From CALMFQ01 sp964495595 (GTDB taxonomy: Bacteria; Pseudomonadota; Gammaproteobacteria; Burkholderiales; SCOH01): a stretch of 32,271 bases of DNA. This document shows, one piece after another, positions 14,788 to 22,154 of the stretch (positions are counted from its first letter, which is position 1; every line of letters begins with the position of its first letter). The position numbers and the translations under genes were made by a program. The stretch lies in the NCBI GenBank assembly GCA_964495595.1, contig CAZBWH010000035.1, positions 1-32,271 on the forward strand, given 5' to 3'. Under the pieces are notes generated by a model that saw only the letters and a program-made list of their open reading frames with translations, did no database searches and was not told the origin of the DNA.

Positions 14788-16881
14788 TCAGGCGCGTCCT
14801 CCGATTACCGCGACGACTCTTATGTTCCTGCTGTCTGGAATTTCATTATGGGATACAACCTTCAACTGCGGTACGCTGCGGCGCAGAAAACGTGATAGCA
14901 AGGCGCGCAGGCTGCCTGGTACCATCAAAACTGCTGCCTGACCTTGCTGTTCGCGTATTTCGGTAGCTTGCGCAGCTTGCTGCAACAGCGCCTCGGCAAG
15001 ACCGGGTTCGAAGCCTCCGCCTCCCCCTTTTGCCTGTACTGCCTGAGTCAGAATCTGCTCCAGTTGCGGATCGAGCGCGATCAGCTCCAGTTCATCAGTA
15101 TCCCCGAATATTTGATGGATGATAGCACGTCCCAGCGCGGCCCGAACGGCATTGGTCAACTCGTCCACGTCGGGGTTGCGGGGATAGTGATCCCCCAGCG
15201 TTTCCAGAATGGTGCGCATATCGCGGATATGGACGCCATCTTCCAGCATATTTTGCAGCACTTTTTGCAGAATGCCGATCGGCACGATCTTGGGCACGGT
15301 TTCTTCAACCAGCTTGGGCACTTCCTTGGCCACATGGTCGAGCAAGGCCTGGACTTCTTCCCGGCCGAGCAGCTCAGCGGCATGCTGGTTGAGAATGTTG
15401 GACAAATGCGTTGCCACTACCGTACTGGCATCAACGACGGTGTAGCCCAGCGTCTGAGCGTGATCGCGCTGGCCGGCATCAATCCAGACGGCGGGCAAAC
15501 CAAAGGCTGGATCACGTGTCTGGGTGCCTTGCAGTTCACCCAGCACCCGTCCCGGGTTGATGGCCAGGTACATGCCCGAATAGGCATCGCCGCTGCCGGC
15601 ATCGACCCCCTTCAGGGTGATGCGATACTGGTTGGGCTTGAGCTCCAGGTTGTCGCGGATGTGCACTGCGGGCACCAGGAAGCCCATTTCCTGAGCGATC
15701 TTCTTGCGGATGCCGCGAATGCGTCGGAGCAGTTCGCCGTCCTGATTGCGGTCGACCAGTGCGATCAGCCGGTAGCCGACTTCCAGCCCGACCAGGTCGA
15801 CCGGTTGTACGTCGGCCCAGCCGACTTCCTGCAGTTCAGGGGGAGCGGGGGCCTGAGCGGCTTCCGGTTCGGGAGGCGGCGCTTCCAGGGCGCGCTTTTC
15901 GCGCTGTTGCTGCATGTATGCAATGCCGCCCAGTGCCGCAGCCATGATCAGGAACGGGACGTGAGGCATGCCTGGAATCAGCCCCAGCAGCGCCAGCACG
16001 GCACCGGAAATCTGCAGCACCTGAATGCGCTGGAACAACTGGCCGATCAGTTGTTGCGACATGTCTTCGTCGGTGCCGACCCGGCTGACGACGATGCCGG
16101 CGGCGGTGGAGATGATCAGTGCCGGGATCTGGGCGACCAGTCCGTCACCGATGGTCAGCAGGGTGTAGTTGTTGGCTGCGGTGGCGAAGTCCAGATTGTG
16201 CTGCAACATGCCGACCAGCAATCCCCCGAGTACATTGACCACCATGATCAGAATGCCGGCTACGGCATCGCCGCGCACAAACTTGCTCGCACCATCCATG
16301 GCGCCAAAAAATTCGGCTTCCTGTGCAATGACCGTCCGGCGGCGGCGCGCTTCGTCCTCGGCGATCAGGCCGGCATTGAGGTCTGCGTCGATCGCCATCT
16401 GCTTGCCTGGCATCGCATCCAGGGTAAAGCGGGCACTTACTTCGGCAATTCGCCCAGCGCCTTTAGTGATCACGACGAAGTTGATCAGGATCAGAATGAC
16501 AAATACCACGATCCCGACCGTGTAATTGCCTCCCACCAGAAAGTGACCGAAAGCCTCGACTACCTTGCCGGCAGCATCCGGGCCAGTGTGCCCTTCCAGC
16601 AAGACCTGGCGGGTGGATGCCACGTTCAGCGACAGCCTGAGTAGCGTGGTGATCAGCAATACCGTGGGAAATGCCGAAAACTGCAGGGGTTGCGTGGTGT
16701 AGAGACTGACCAGCAACACGATGATCGACATGGCGATATTGAAGGTAAACAGCAGATCCAGCAGAAACGGCGGCAGCCGCAGGATCATCATCGCCAGGAT
16801 CAGCAGGATCAATACCGGGCCGGCGAGACGGTTCAGGCTCAGTCCACCGATGATGGTTGGAGAGTTGGCAGGTGCTTGCAT
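14788..16881 (-). CDS. flhA: Flagellar export gate protein FlhA
   Basis: A 697-residue protein (E. coli FlhA is 692) that forms the nonameric ring of the flagellar type III export gate. The N-terminal half carries about eight membrane helices (starting LAGPVLILLILAMMILRLPP). The conserved FHIPEP-family cytoplasmic loop follows (AGRIAEVSARFTLDAMPGKQ, then IDADLNAGLI). After a Pro/Glu-rich linker (about 335-355) comes the cytosolic C-terminal domain (about 360-690), which binds chaperone-substrate complexes. It lies 54 bases after the flhB stop, with AAGG as ribosome site. Confidence 0.98.
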   Translation of the reverse strand: MQAPANSPTIIGGLSLNRLAGPVLILLILAMMILRLPPFLLDLLFTFNIAMSIIVLLVSLYTTQPLQFSAFPTVLLITTLLRLSLNVASTRQVLLEGHTGPDAAGKVVEAFGHFLVGGNYTVGIVVFVILILINFVVITKGAGRIAEVSARFTLDAMPGKQMAIDADLNAGLIAEDEARRRRTVIAQEAEFFGAMDGASKFVRGDAVAGILIMVVNVLGGLLVGMLQHNLDFATAANNYTLLTIGDGLVAQIPALIISTAAGIVVSRVGTDEDMSQQLIGQLFQRIQVLQISGAVLALLGLIPGMPHVPFLIMAAALGGIAYMQQQREKRALEAPPPEPEAAQAPAPPELQEVGWADVQPVDLVGLEVGYRLIALVDRNQDGELLRRIRGIRKKIAQEMGFLVPAVHIRDNLELKPNQYRITLKGVDAGSGDAYSGMYLAINPGRVLGELQGTQTRDPAFGLPAVWIDAGQRDHAQTLGYTVVDASTVVATHLSNILNQHAAELLGREEVQALLDHVAKEVPKLVEETVPKIVPIGILQKVLQNMLEDGVHIRDMRTILETLGDHYPRNPDVDELTNAVRAALGRAIIHQIFGDTDELELIALDPQLEQILTQAVQAKGGGGGFEPGLAEALLQQAAQATEIREQQGQAAVLMVPGSLRALLSRFLRRSVPQLKVVSHNEIPDSRNIRVVAVIGGRA

Positions 16882-16935
16882 CAGGCCTTATTGATCGGAG
16901 TTTGGATTCGTGCGACGAGTATAGCGGCTTGCTAC

Positions 16936-18093
16936 TTATTCTGGCGCTGGATTGCCGTTCTGTGTCTCCGGGTCCATGTCGCTGGGTACCGGCAATTCTC
17001 CGGGTTCGGCAGGCGCGACACCGCCTTCGGTCTGGTAGTGTCTGAGCTGATACACATAGGCCAGGACTTCGGCTGCTGCTGTGTACAGTCTGGCCGGGAT
17101 TTCCTGCCCCAGTTCAGCGTTGAAATACAGTGCCCGGGCAAAGGGTGGTGTACGCAGAATGGCCACCCGGTTTTCCCGGCCCAGTTCAATAATCCTTTCG
17201 GCAAGCAGATGCGCCCCTTTGGCGACTACAGTCGGCGCCTGCATGCTGCTGCTCTGGTAGCGCAGCGCCACGGCGTAGTGAGTCGGATTGGTGACAATCA
17301 CGTCTGCCTTGGGGACCTCGGCCATCATCCGTCTTCTGGCCGCCTCGCGCTGCATGGCACGGATCCGCGCCTTGATCTGCGGATCGCCGTCAGATTCTTT
17401 CGATTCCTGCCGCAGCTCTTCCTTGGTCATCCGCAGGCTGCGGCTGTAGTTCCACATCTGGAACGGAACGTCAAAGATCACCAGCAAGATCATCGATCCG
17501 ATGACCATTTCCATGGTGAAGGCGACCAGGTGCGCAGTATGGCCGATGCTCGATTGCAGCGATTCGGCGCTCAGACCGACAAAATCGCCCCGTTCGCTCC
17601 AGATAACGTAAAACGCTACACCGCCGATCAGCATGGATTTGGCGATGGCCTTGAGCATTTCACTCAGGGCCGACATCGAAAACATCCGCTTCAGGCCGCT
17701 GGCGGGATTGAGTTTGGAAAAGTCAGGGGTCAGCGGTTCGGTGGTGAACAGCCAGCCCCCCATCAGCAGCGGCGAAATCGCTGCGGCCAGCGTGACAGCC
17801 AGCAGCAAAGGCATGAATGCCACCAGTGTGTCCAGTCCGAATTGGGCAAACAGATCGAGCATTTGCTGGGGGTGGCGCAGCATGCTGCGATCAAAGCTCA
17901 GGCTTTTGCGGGTAATGTTGGCCAGGTGGCCAAAAAAACGATCGCCCATGAAGACCAGCGATGCCAGCCCGCTCATCAGTACCGCAAAGGTCACCAGTTC
18001 ACGGGAGCGGGCGATGTTGCCTTTCTTGCGTGCCTCATCCAGCCGTCGGGCCGAGGCTTCTTCCGTTCGTTCCTGGTCGCTGTCTTCAGCCAT
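16936..18093 (-). CDS. flhB: Flagellar export switch protein FlhB
   Basis: A 385-residue inner-membrane protein that sets the substrate specificity of flagellar export. The charged N-terminus (EERTEEAS-like, ERTEEASARRLDEARKKG) is typical. Four membrane helices follow, then the cytoplasmic domain with the autocleavage motif NPTH at residues 269-272, the same numbering as in E. coli FlhB. The conserved autoproteolytic asparagine-proline pair is intact. The gene is first in the flagellar operon and has a possible sigma-54 promoter about 90 bases upstream. Confidence 0.97.
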   Translation of the reverse strand: MAEDSDQERTEEASARRLDEARKKGNIARSRELVTFAVLMSGLASLVFMGDRFFGHLANITRKSLSFDRSMLRHPQQMLDLFAQFGLDTLVAFMPLLLAVTLAAAISPLLMGGWLFTTEPLTPDFSKLNPASGLKRMFSMSALSEMLKAIAKSMLIGGVAFYVIWSERGDFVGLSAESLQSSIGHTAHLVAFTMEMVIGSMILLVIFDVPFQMWNYSRSLRMTKEELRQESKESDGDPQIKARIRAMQREAARRRMMAEVPKADVIVTNPTHYAVALRYQSSSMQAPTVVAKGAHLLAERIIELGRENRVAILRTPPFARALYFNAELGQEIPARLYTAAAEVLAYVYQLRHYQTEGGVAPAEPGELPVPSDMDPETQNGNPAPE

Positions 18094-18181
18094 GGTGGCG
18101 CATCCTGCTGCGGCGAGTCATTGGTCTCCGGGGACCCCGGGCGATCTGTTGTGATGATAGAGGATAATCCGCTAAACAGCA

Positions 18182-18197
18182 TGCAAGCTGTCGGCCT
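18182..18197 (-). promoter_or_regulatory. Possible sigma-54 promoter of the flhB operon
   Basis: On the minus strand AGGCCGACAGCTTGCA has the invariant GG and GC pairs exactly 10 nt apart and a perfect TTGCA at -12; the -24 half is weak (AGGCC for TGGCA). The start of transcription would be about 80 bases before flhB. Polar-flagellum export genes are sigma-54/FleQ-dependent in several gamma- and betaproteobacteria, which fits, but the match is partial. Confidence 0.4.
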
Positions 18198-18374
18198 AGG
18201 GCATTTCATTACGAGCCGGGTGGAAAAATATCCTTGGATTTGCGCGCTTGCGGGGCGCATGGCGGGCCTGTGCAACGGGAAAACAGGTGTTTCTCATGCT
18301 GGTGCTGCTGGCCAGCCTTAAGTCCGGCAGGCTGCTAGAATGGCTGATGACATCACACTGGGATTCAAGCCTGT

Positions 18375-20741
18375 ATGGCTACCGCAACATTACCGCGACG
18401 TGTCGGTCGCTTCCAGATCATCAAGCTGCTCGGCAAGGGTGGCCAAGGGGCAGTGTATTTTGCCCACGATCCGCAACTGCAGCGACCGGTGGCGCTCAAA
18501 ACCATCCGGCTGGAGAAGCAGACGCCGCAGGCCTTGCAAGCGCTGGTTGACGAGGCTCGTACCGTCAGCAGTCTGCAGCATCGCAATATCGTTACCGTTT
18601 ACGATCTGGTGCAGGAGGAAGGTCAGCAGTACATGGTAATGGAATACGTCGAGGGCAGGACGCTGGCACAAATGCTGACTGGCGAACCTCTCGACAAACT
18701 GCAGGCTATCGAGCTGACTTGCCAGGTACTCGATGGGCTGGCCTATGCCCACGGCAAACGGGTGCTGCACTGCGATATCAAGCCCGCCAATATCATGATC
18801 GATCCGCATGGCACCGCCCGCATCATGGACTTCGGCATCGCCCAGCAACCGGGGCAGGCGGGCCAGGGCAAGGGGACACCCGGCTATATGGCTCCGGAAG
18901 CGGTTGCAGGCAAGTCGCTGGGCGAGGCTGCCGATGTGTTCGCCTGCGGCTTGATCCTATACGAGATGCTTGCCGGCCGGGCTGCGGCCAGCGGCGACAA
19001 TGTGTTCGCGATCATGCACAGCATTGCTAACGAGCCCTTTGCTGCGCCGTCCACGCTCAACCCGGAGGTCGATGAAAAACTGGACAATATCGTCCAGCGC
19101 GCCTTGCTGAAAGATCCGGCAGACCGCTTTACCAACGCAGACAGCTTTCGGCAGGCGCTCAGGCAATACCTGCAGCCGGCCCCGGCCCCAGCTGCTGTGG
19201 ACGAGGCAGGCGGTGCCTCGGGTACGCTGGACTTTCTGTTGCGGCGGATTCGCCACAAAAGCGATTTTCCAGCGTTGTCACAGGCGATCAGTGCGATCAA
19301 CCGGATCACCAACGCCGACGCCGAAAGCCTGCATACCCTGTCGGCCACCATTCTCAAGGATTTTTCGTTGACCAACAAATTGCTGCGGCTGGTCAACTCG
19401 GCCACCTACAGCCAGTTTGGCGGCACAATCAGCACCATTTCCCGGGCCGTGGTCATTCTGGGGTTCGATACCGTTCGCAATCTGGCGATTACCCTGGTTC
19501 TGTTTGAGCACCTGCAGAACAAGAATCAGGCCATTCATTTGCGCGATGAGATCATCCAGTCCTTTTTCTGTGGCCTGACTGCACGGATCATCGATCAGAA
19601 ACTGGGCGGGCGGGTTCAGGAAGAAAGCTTCATCTGTGCCGTATTTCACAATCTCGGGCGCTTGCTGGCAACCTTTTATCTTTATGATGAAGCGGTCGAG
19701 ATCCGCAAGCAGGTCAAGTCCGGCACCGCAGAAAACCGGGCGGCCCTGGCCGTGCTGGGGTTGACCTATGAAGAGCTGGGAATCGGCATTGCCCAAGCCT
19801 GGAACTTTCCTGAAAAAATGGTGCAGAGCATGGCACGCCTGCCGGATGAGCGCGTGAAAAAGCCCCAGACCGGCATTGACCGGTTGAAGGTCGTCAGCGG
19901 ACTGGCTGGCGATCTGGTGCAACTGGCTGCCAGCGGCGAAACGGCCGAGCGAGGCCGGCAGCTGGCCGTTCTGGCGCAGCGTTACGGACCGGCCCTCCCG
20001 TTTTCCGAGTCGGACCTCAAGCGGCTGGTCGATGAGGCCGTGCAGGAGTTTGCTCGCGAGGCCGCTATTTACGGTGTCAATGCCGCTCGCAGCGAGGTGT
20101 TGCGTAACGCCCGTCAATGGGCTGGTCTGGATCAGACCAGTACCGGGGGCGATACGCTCGACCAGCAGTTCGAGCAAACACGGGTGATGGAGGCGCAGGC
20201 GGCTTCACCCATGGATCCGCAAGATCGCAAGACCGTGCTCTCCGCCGGCATCCAGGACATAACCAATACCCTGGTCGAAAACTACAATCTGAATGATCTG
20301 CTGCGCATCATTCTGGAAACCATGTATCGCGGTATGGGCTTTGACCGGGTGGTGCTCTGTACCCGTGACGTCCGCAGCAACAACATGCCGGCAAGGATCG
20401 TCTTCGGCGAGGGAGCCGAGCGATTGCTGAAAACATTCACCATTCCGCTGGGTAAATCACAGGATGTTTTTCAGGTAGCAATTGACAAGCAGGCGGACAT
20501 TTTTCTAAGTGACATTGATGCCGACAACATTCGTGACCGGATTCCCGCCTGGTATCGCAGCCAGATCCAGTCAAGAACTTTCATCTTGCTGCCTCTCGCT
20601 GTTGAGAAAAAAGTCATCGGTATGTTCTATGCCGACAAGTCTGCCGCGGGCAGTCTTGCCATTCCCGCCCAAGAGCTCAATCTGCTGAAAACCCTGCGTA
20701 ATCAGGCCGTGCTGGCCATTCGCCAGAAGCAGCTGGGGTAA
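18375..20741 (+). CDS. Ser/Thr protein kinase with HDOD and GAF domains
   Basis: A 788-residue soluble signalling protein. Residues about 12-265 are a Hanks-type kinase. The glycine loop GKGGQGAVY is at 20-28, the ATP-binding lysine K42 is in VALK, the catalytic loop HCDIKPANI starts at 132, the metal motif DFG is at 152-154 and APE at 173-175. All catalytic residues are present. The residue before the catalytic Asp is Cys, not Arg, so this is a non-RD kinase. An HDOD domain follows (about 285-490, from FPALSQAISAINRI). This is an HD-related fold without the metal-binding HD pair and is usually a protein-interaction module in signalling. The C-terminal ~165 residues (620-785) are a GAF domain, a likely ligand sensor. 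It is divergent from flhB with 281 bases between. The ribosome site is weak. The target is unknown; motility is a guess from location. Confidence 0.88.
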   Translation: MATATLPRRVGRFQIIKLLGKGGQGAVYFAHDPQLQRPVALKTIRLEKQTPQALQALVDEARTVSSLQHRNIVTVYDLVQEEGQQYMVMEYVEGRTLAQMLTGEPLDKLQAIELTCQVLDGLAYAHGKRVLHCDIKPANIMIDPHGTARIMDFGIAQQPGQAGQGKGTPGYMAPEAVAGKSLGEAADVFACGLILYEMLAGRAAASGDNVFAIMHSIANEPFAAPSTLNPEVDEKLDNIVQRALLKDPADRFTNADSFRQALRQYLQPAPAPAAVDEAGGASGTLDFLLRRIRHKSDFPALSQAISAINRITNADAESLHTLSATILKDFSLTNKLLRLVNSATYSQFGGTISTISRAVVILGFDTVRNLAITLVLFEHLQNKNQAIHLRDEIIQSFFCGLTARIIDQKLGGRVQEESFICAVFHNLGRLLATFYLYDEAVEIRKQVKSGTAENRAALAVLGLTYEELGIGIAQAWNFPEKMVQSMARLPDERVKKPQTGIDRLKVVSGLAGDLVQLAASGETAERGRQLAVLAQRYGPALPFSESDLKRLVDEAVQEFAREAAIYGVNAARSEVLRNARQWAGLDQTSTGGDTLDQQFEQTRVMEAQAASPMDPQDRKTVLSAGIQDITNTLVENYNLNDLLRIILETMYRGMGFDRVVLCTRDVRSNNMPARIVFGEGAERLLKTFTIPLGKSQDVFQVAIDKQADIFLSDIDADNIRDRIPAWYRSQIQSRTFILLPLAVEKKVIGMFYADKSAAGSLAIPAQELNLLKTLRNQAVLAIRQKQLG

Positions 20742-20782
20742 TAACGGTTTGCATCTGGCTGACCTGTTGCTCCTGTCCGTCA

Positions 20783-20810
20783 TTGGCTTTTAACCTGAAT
20801 CCGGTAAAAT
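20783..20810 (+). promoter_or_regulatory. Upstream candidate promoter of the phasin gene
   Basis: TTGGCT (20783-20788) and TAAAAT (20805-20810) are 16 nt apart, a fair sigma-70 match. It lies 40 bases after the kinase stop and would give a longer phasin leader. Confidence 0.4.
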
Positions 20811-20816
20811 AGAGCT

Positions 20817-20834
20817 ACAAATCTAATAATTTGT
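20817..20834. promoter_or_regulatory. 18-bp palindrome, possible operator for the phasin gene
   Basis: ACAAAT and ATTTGT form a perfect 6-bp inverted repeat around a 6-base spacer. It sits immediately downstream of the upstream promoter candidate and 20 bases before the -35 of the second one, a natural place for a repressor. PhaR-type regulators control phasins in many PHA producers, but I cannot match this to a known PhaR site. Confidence 0.35.
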
Positions 20835-20853
20835 GCGCTGCAGCAAAAGCCGC

Positions 20854-20881
20854 TTGACATCGCTTGTGCGGTGGCTAGAAT
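20854..20881 (+). promoter_or_regulatory. Main promoter of the phasin gene
   Basis: A perfect TTGACA (20854-20859) is followed, after 16 nt, by TAGAAT (20876-20881). It lies 57 bases before the phasin ATG and is the best sigma-70 promoter in the window. Confidence 0.7.
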
Positions 20882-20937
20882 GGCGAATGGTGCGGTGCAA
20901 TATGTTACAAATCAGAAATTTTGAGAGAGGTTACATC

Positions 20938-21510
20938 ATGGTAAATGTAGAAAAACTGGCTGAACTGAATGAAGCAGGCCTGAACAAGGCCATTCGCGTA
21001 TCGAACATCGCTCTGGCGGGCATTGAGCGTCTGGTTGCGCTGCAGATCGAAGTGACCAAGGCTGTCATCAGCGAAAGCACTGAAAACGCCAAGGCGCTGG
21101 CACAGGTCAAGGACGTTCAGGGCTTGGTATCCTTGCAGTCCAATCTGGCCCAGCCCGCTATGGACAAGGCCATGAACGTGGCCAAGAGCTTCTACGAAGC
21201 AGCCAGCGCGACCCAGACCGAACTGGCCAAGCTGGTTGAAGAAGAAATGAATGCCGCATCCAAGAGCACCGCCGGCATTCTGGAAAACCTGCAAAAATAC
21301 GCACCGGCTGGTTCGGACACCGCACTGAATGCCATCAAGTCAGCCATCGCTGCAGCGTCGAGCGCATATGACACAGTCACCAAGACAGCCCAGAAGGTTG
21401 CTTCGGAGTTGGCAGAAGCCGGTGTTTCGGCTGCCACTACTTCGGCCAAAGCAGCTGCCACCGCTACGCGTCAGCCTGCACCGGCAGCCAAGAAGGCCGC
21501 TGCCGAATGA
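20938..21510 (+). CDS. Phasin family protein (PHA granule coat)
   Basis: A 190-residue, almost entirely helical protein of the phasin type. Phasins coat polyhydroxyalkanoate granules and control their size and number. The N-terminal two thirds (VEKLAELNEAGLNKAIRVSN to about residue 140) are amphipathic helices rich in Ala, Glu and Lys. The C-terminal tail is Ala/Lys/Pro-rich (PAPAAKKAAAE), as in the PhaP family. The start at 20938 (GAGAGG upstream) fits homologous N-termini; an in-frame GTG 35 codons upstream is rejected because it lies within the promoter region. A strong terminator follows. It implies that the host makes PHA, although no PHA synthase is in the window. Confidence 0.9.
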   Translation: MVNVEKLAELNEAGLNKAIRVSNIALAGIERLVALQIEVTKAVISESTENAKALAQVKDVQGLVSLQSNLAQPAMDKAMNVAKSFYEAASATQTELAKLVEEEMNAASKSTAGILENLQKYAPAGSDTALNAIKSAIAAASSAYDTVTKTAQKVASELAEAGVSAATTSAKAAATATRQPAPAAKKAAAE

Positions 21511-21535
21511 TCTGACAGATCTGTTCTGGTAGACG

Positions 21536-21565
21536 AAAAACCCGGTAGAAATTACCGGGTTTTTT
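21536..21565. terminator. Intrinsic terminator of the phasin gene
   Basis: CCCGGTA (21541-21547) pairs with TACCGGG (21553-21559) around a 5-nt loop, followed by six T residues and preceded by five A residues. It is a textbook terminator for the phasin gene and could work in both directions. Confidence 0.93.
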
Positions 21566-21661
21566 CATTTGCCCCACGAACCAGACCGGTCTTTCCGACT
21601 GGCGTTTTGGTGACCGGCAACCTATAACGGCATATTGCCGGCATCGTCCTGGAGTGATCGT

Positions 21662-22000
21662 ATGCATACTTCCGCGAAGCTGTATTTCGATTGGTGGCGT
21701 TCCTGTATTGCACTTTCTCTCAACTATCGTCAACTGATGCTGGATTGCTTGCGGCATGGCATGGCTCCCTGGTTTGAGCACATGTCTTCGGTCAATCCGG
21801 CGGTTTCTGATCCCGTGGCAGGTGTACGGCACTGGTTGCTGTATCAAAGCTCGATGCAGGATTTCTGCAAATCGATGGAGGTGCGCTCTCCATTAATGCT
21901 AGTCGCCTTGATCGGTGAAGATGCGCATCGGTGCGCCGGGGAACCGTCCAATCAGCTGTTGACCCAACTGATCCGCTTGACGGCGTCGCCTGCTGAATGA
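21662..22000 (+). CDS. Hypothetical 112-residue protein
   Basis: I do not recognise this protein. The ATG at 21662 is chosen because a GGAGTGA ribosome site lies at the right distance; an in-frame start nine codons upstream lacks one. The protein is rich in Trp, Leu, Met and Cys (LYFDWWRSCIALSLNYRQL near the start) and is predicted to be largely helical. It has no signal peptide and no clear membrane span. It lies alone between the phasin terminator and a terminator-like hairpin, upstream of relA on the same strand. Its aromatic amphipathic helices resemble small granule-associated or phasin-like proteins only loosely. Confidence 0.65.
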   Translation: MHTSAKLYFDWWRSCIALSLNYRQLMLDCLRHGMAPWFEHMSSVNPAVSDPVAGVRHWLLYQSSMQDFCKSMEVRSPLMLVALIGEDAHRCAGEPSNQLLTQLIRLTASPAE

Positions 22001-22030
22001 TGCGTTGGCGATCGTTTGTCATGTCCCTAC

Positions 22031-22059
22031 ACGGCCGGCTAATACCGGCCGTTGTGTTT
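22031..22059 (+). terminator. Probable terminator after the 112-residue gene
   Basis: ACGGCCGG (22031-22038) pairs perfectly with CCGGCCGT (22045-22052) around a 6-nt loop and is followed by the T-rich TGTGTTT. It lies 30 bases after the stop codon. Confidence 0.55.
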
Positions 22060-22154
22060 GGTGCCGGCGGGTGCATGGCATAATGATTACCGAAAGGGGT
22101 ACCGGCCGCCGAACAGGGCTGGTGCATGTTCCGATGATTTCAGGGTGATGTCTC

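Noticed and set aside
14944..16644. 566-residue antisense frame opposite flhA
   Set aside because: Shadow of the FlhA coding sequence; no recognisable domain or ribosome site.
18318..18341. TTAAGT...TAGAAT as a normal promoter for the kinase gene
   Set aside because: The spacer is only 12 bases; at most an extended -10 element could act there.
20833..20937. GTG start 35 codons upstream of the phasin ATG
   Set aside because: It lies upstream of the best promoter and adds an Arg/Cys-rich tail unlike phasins.
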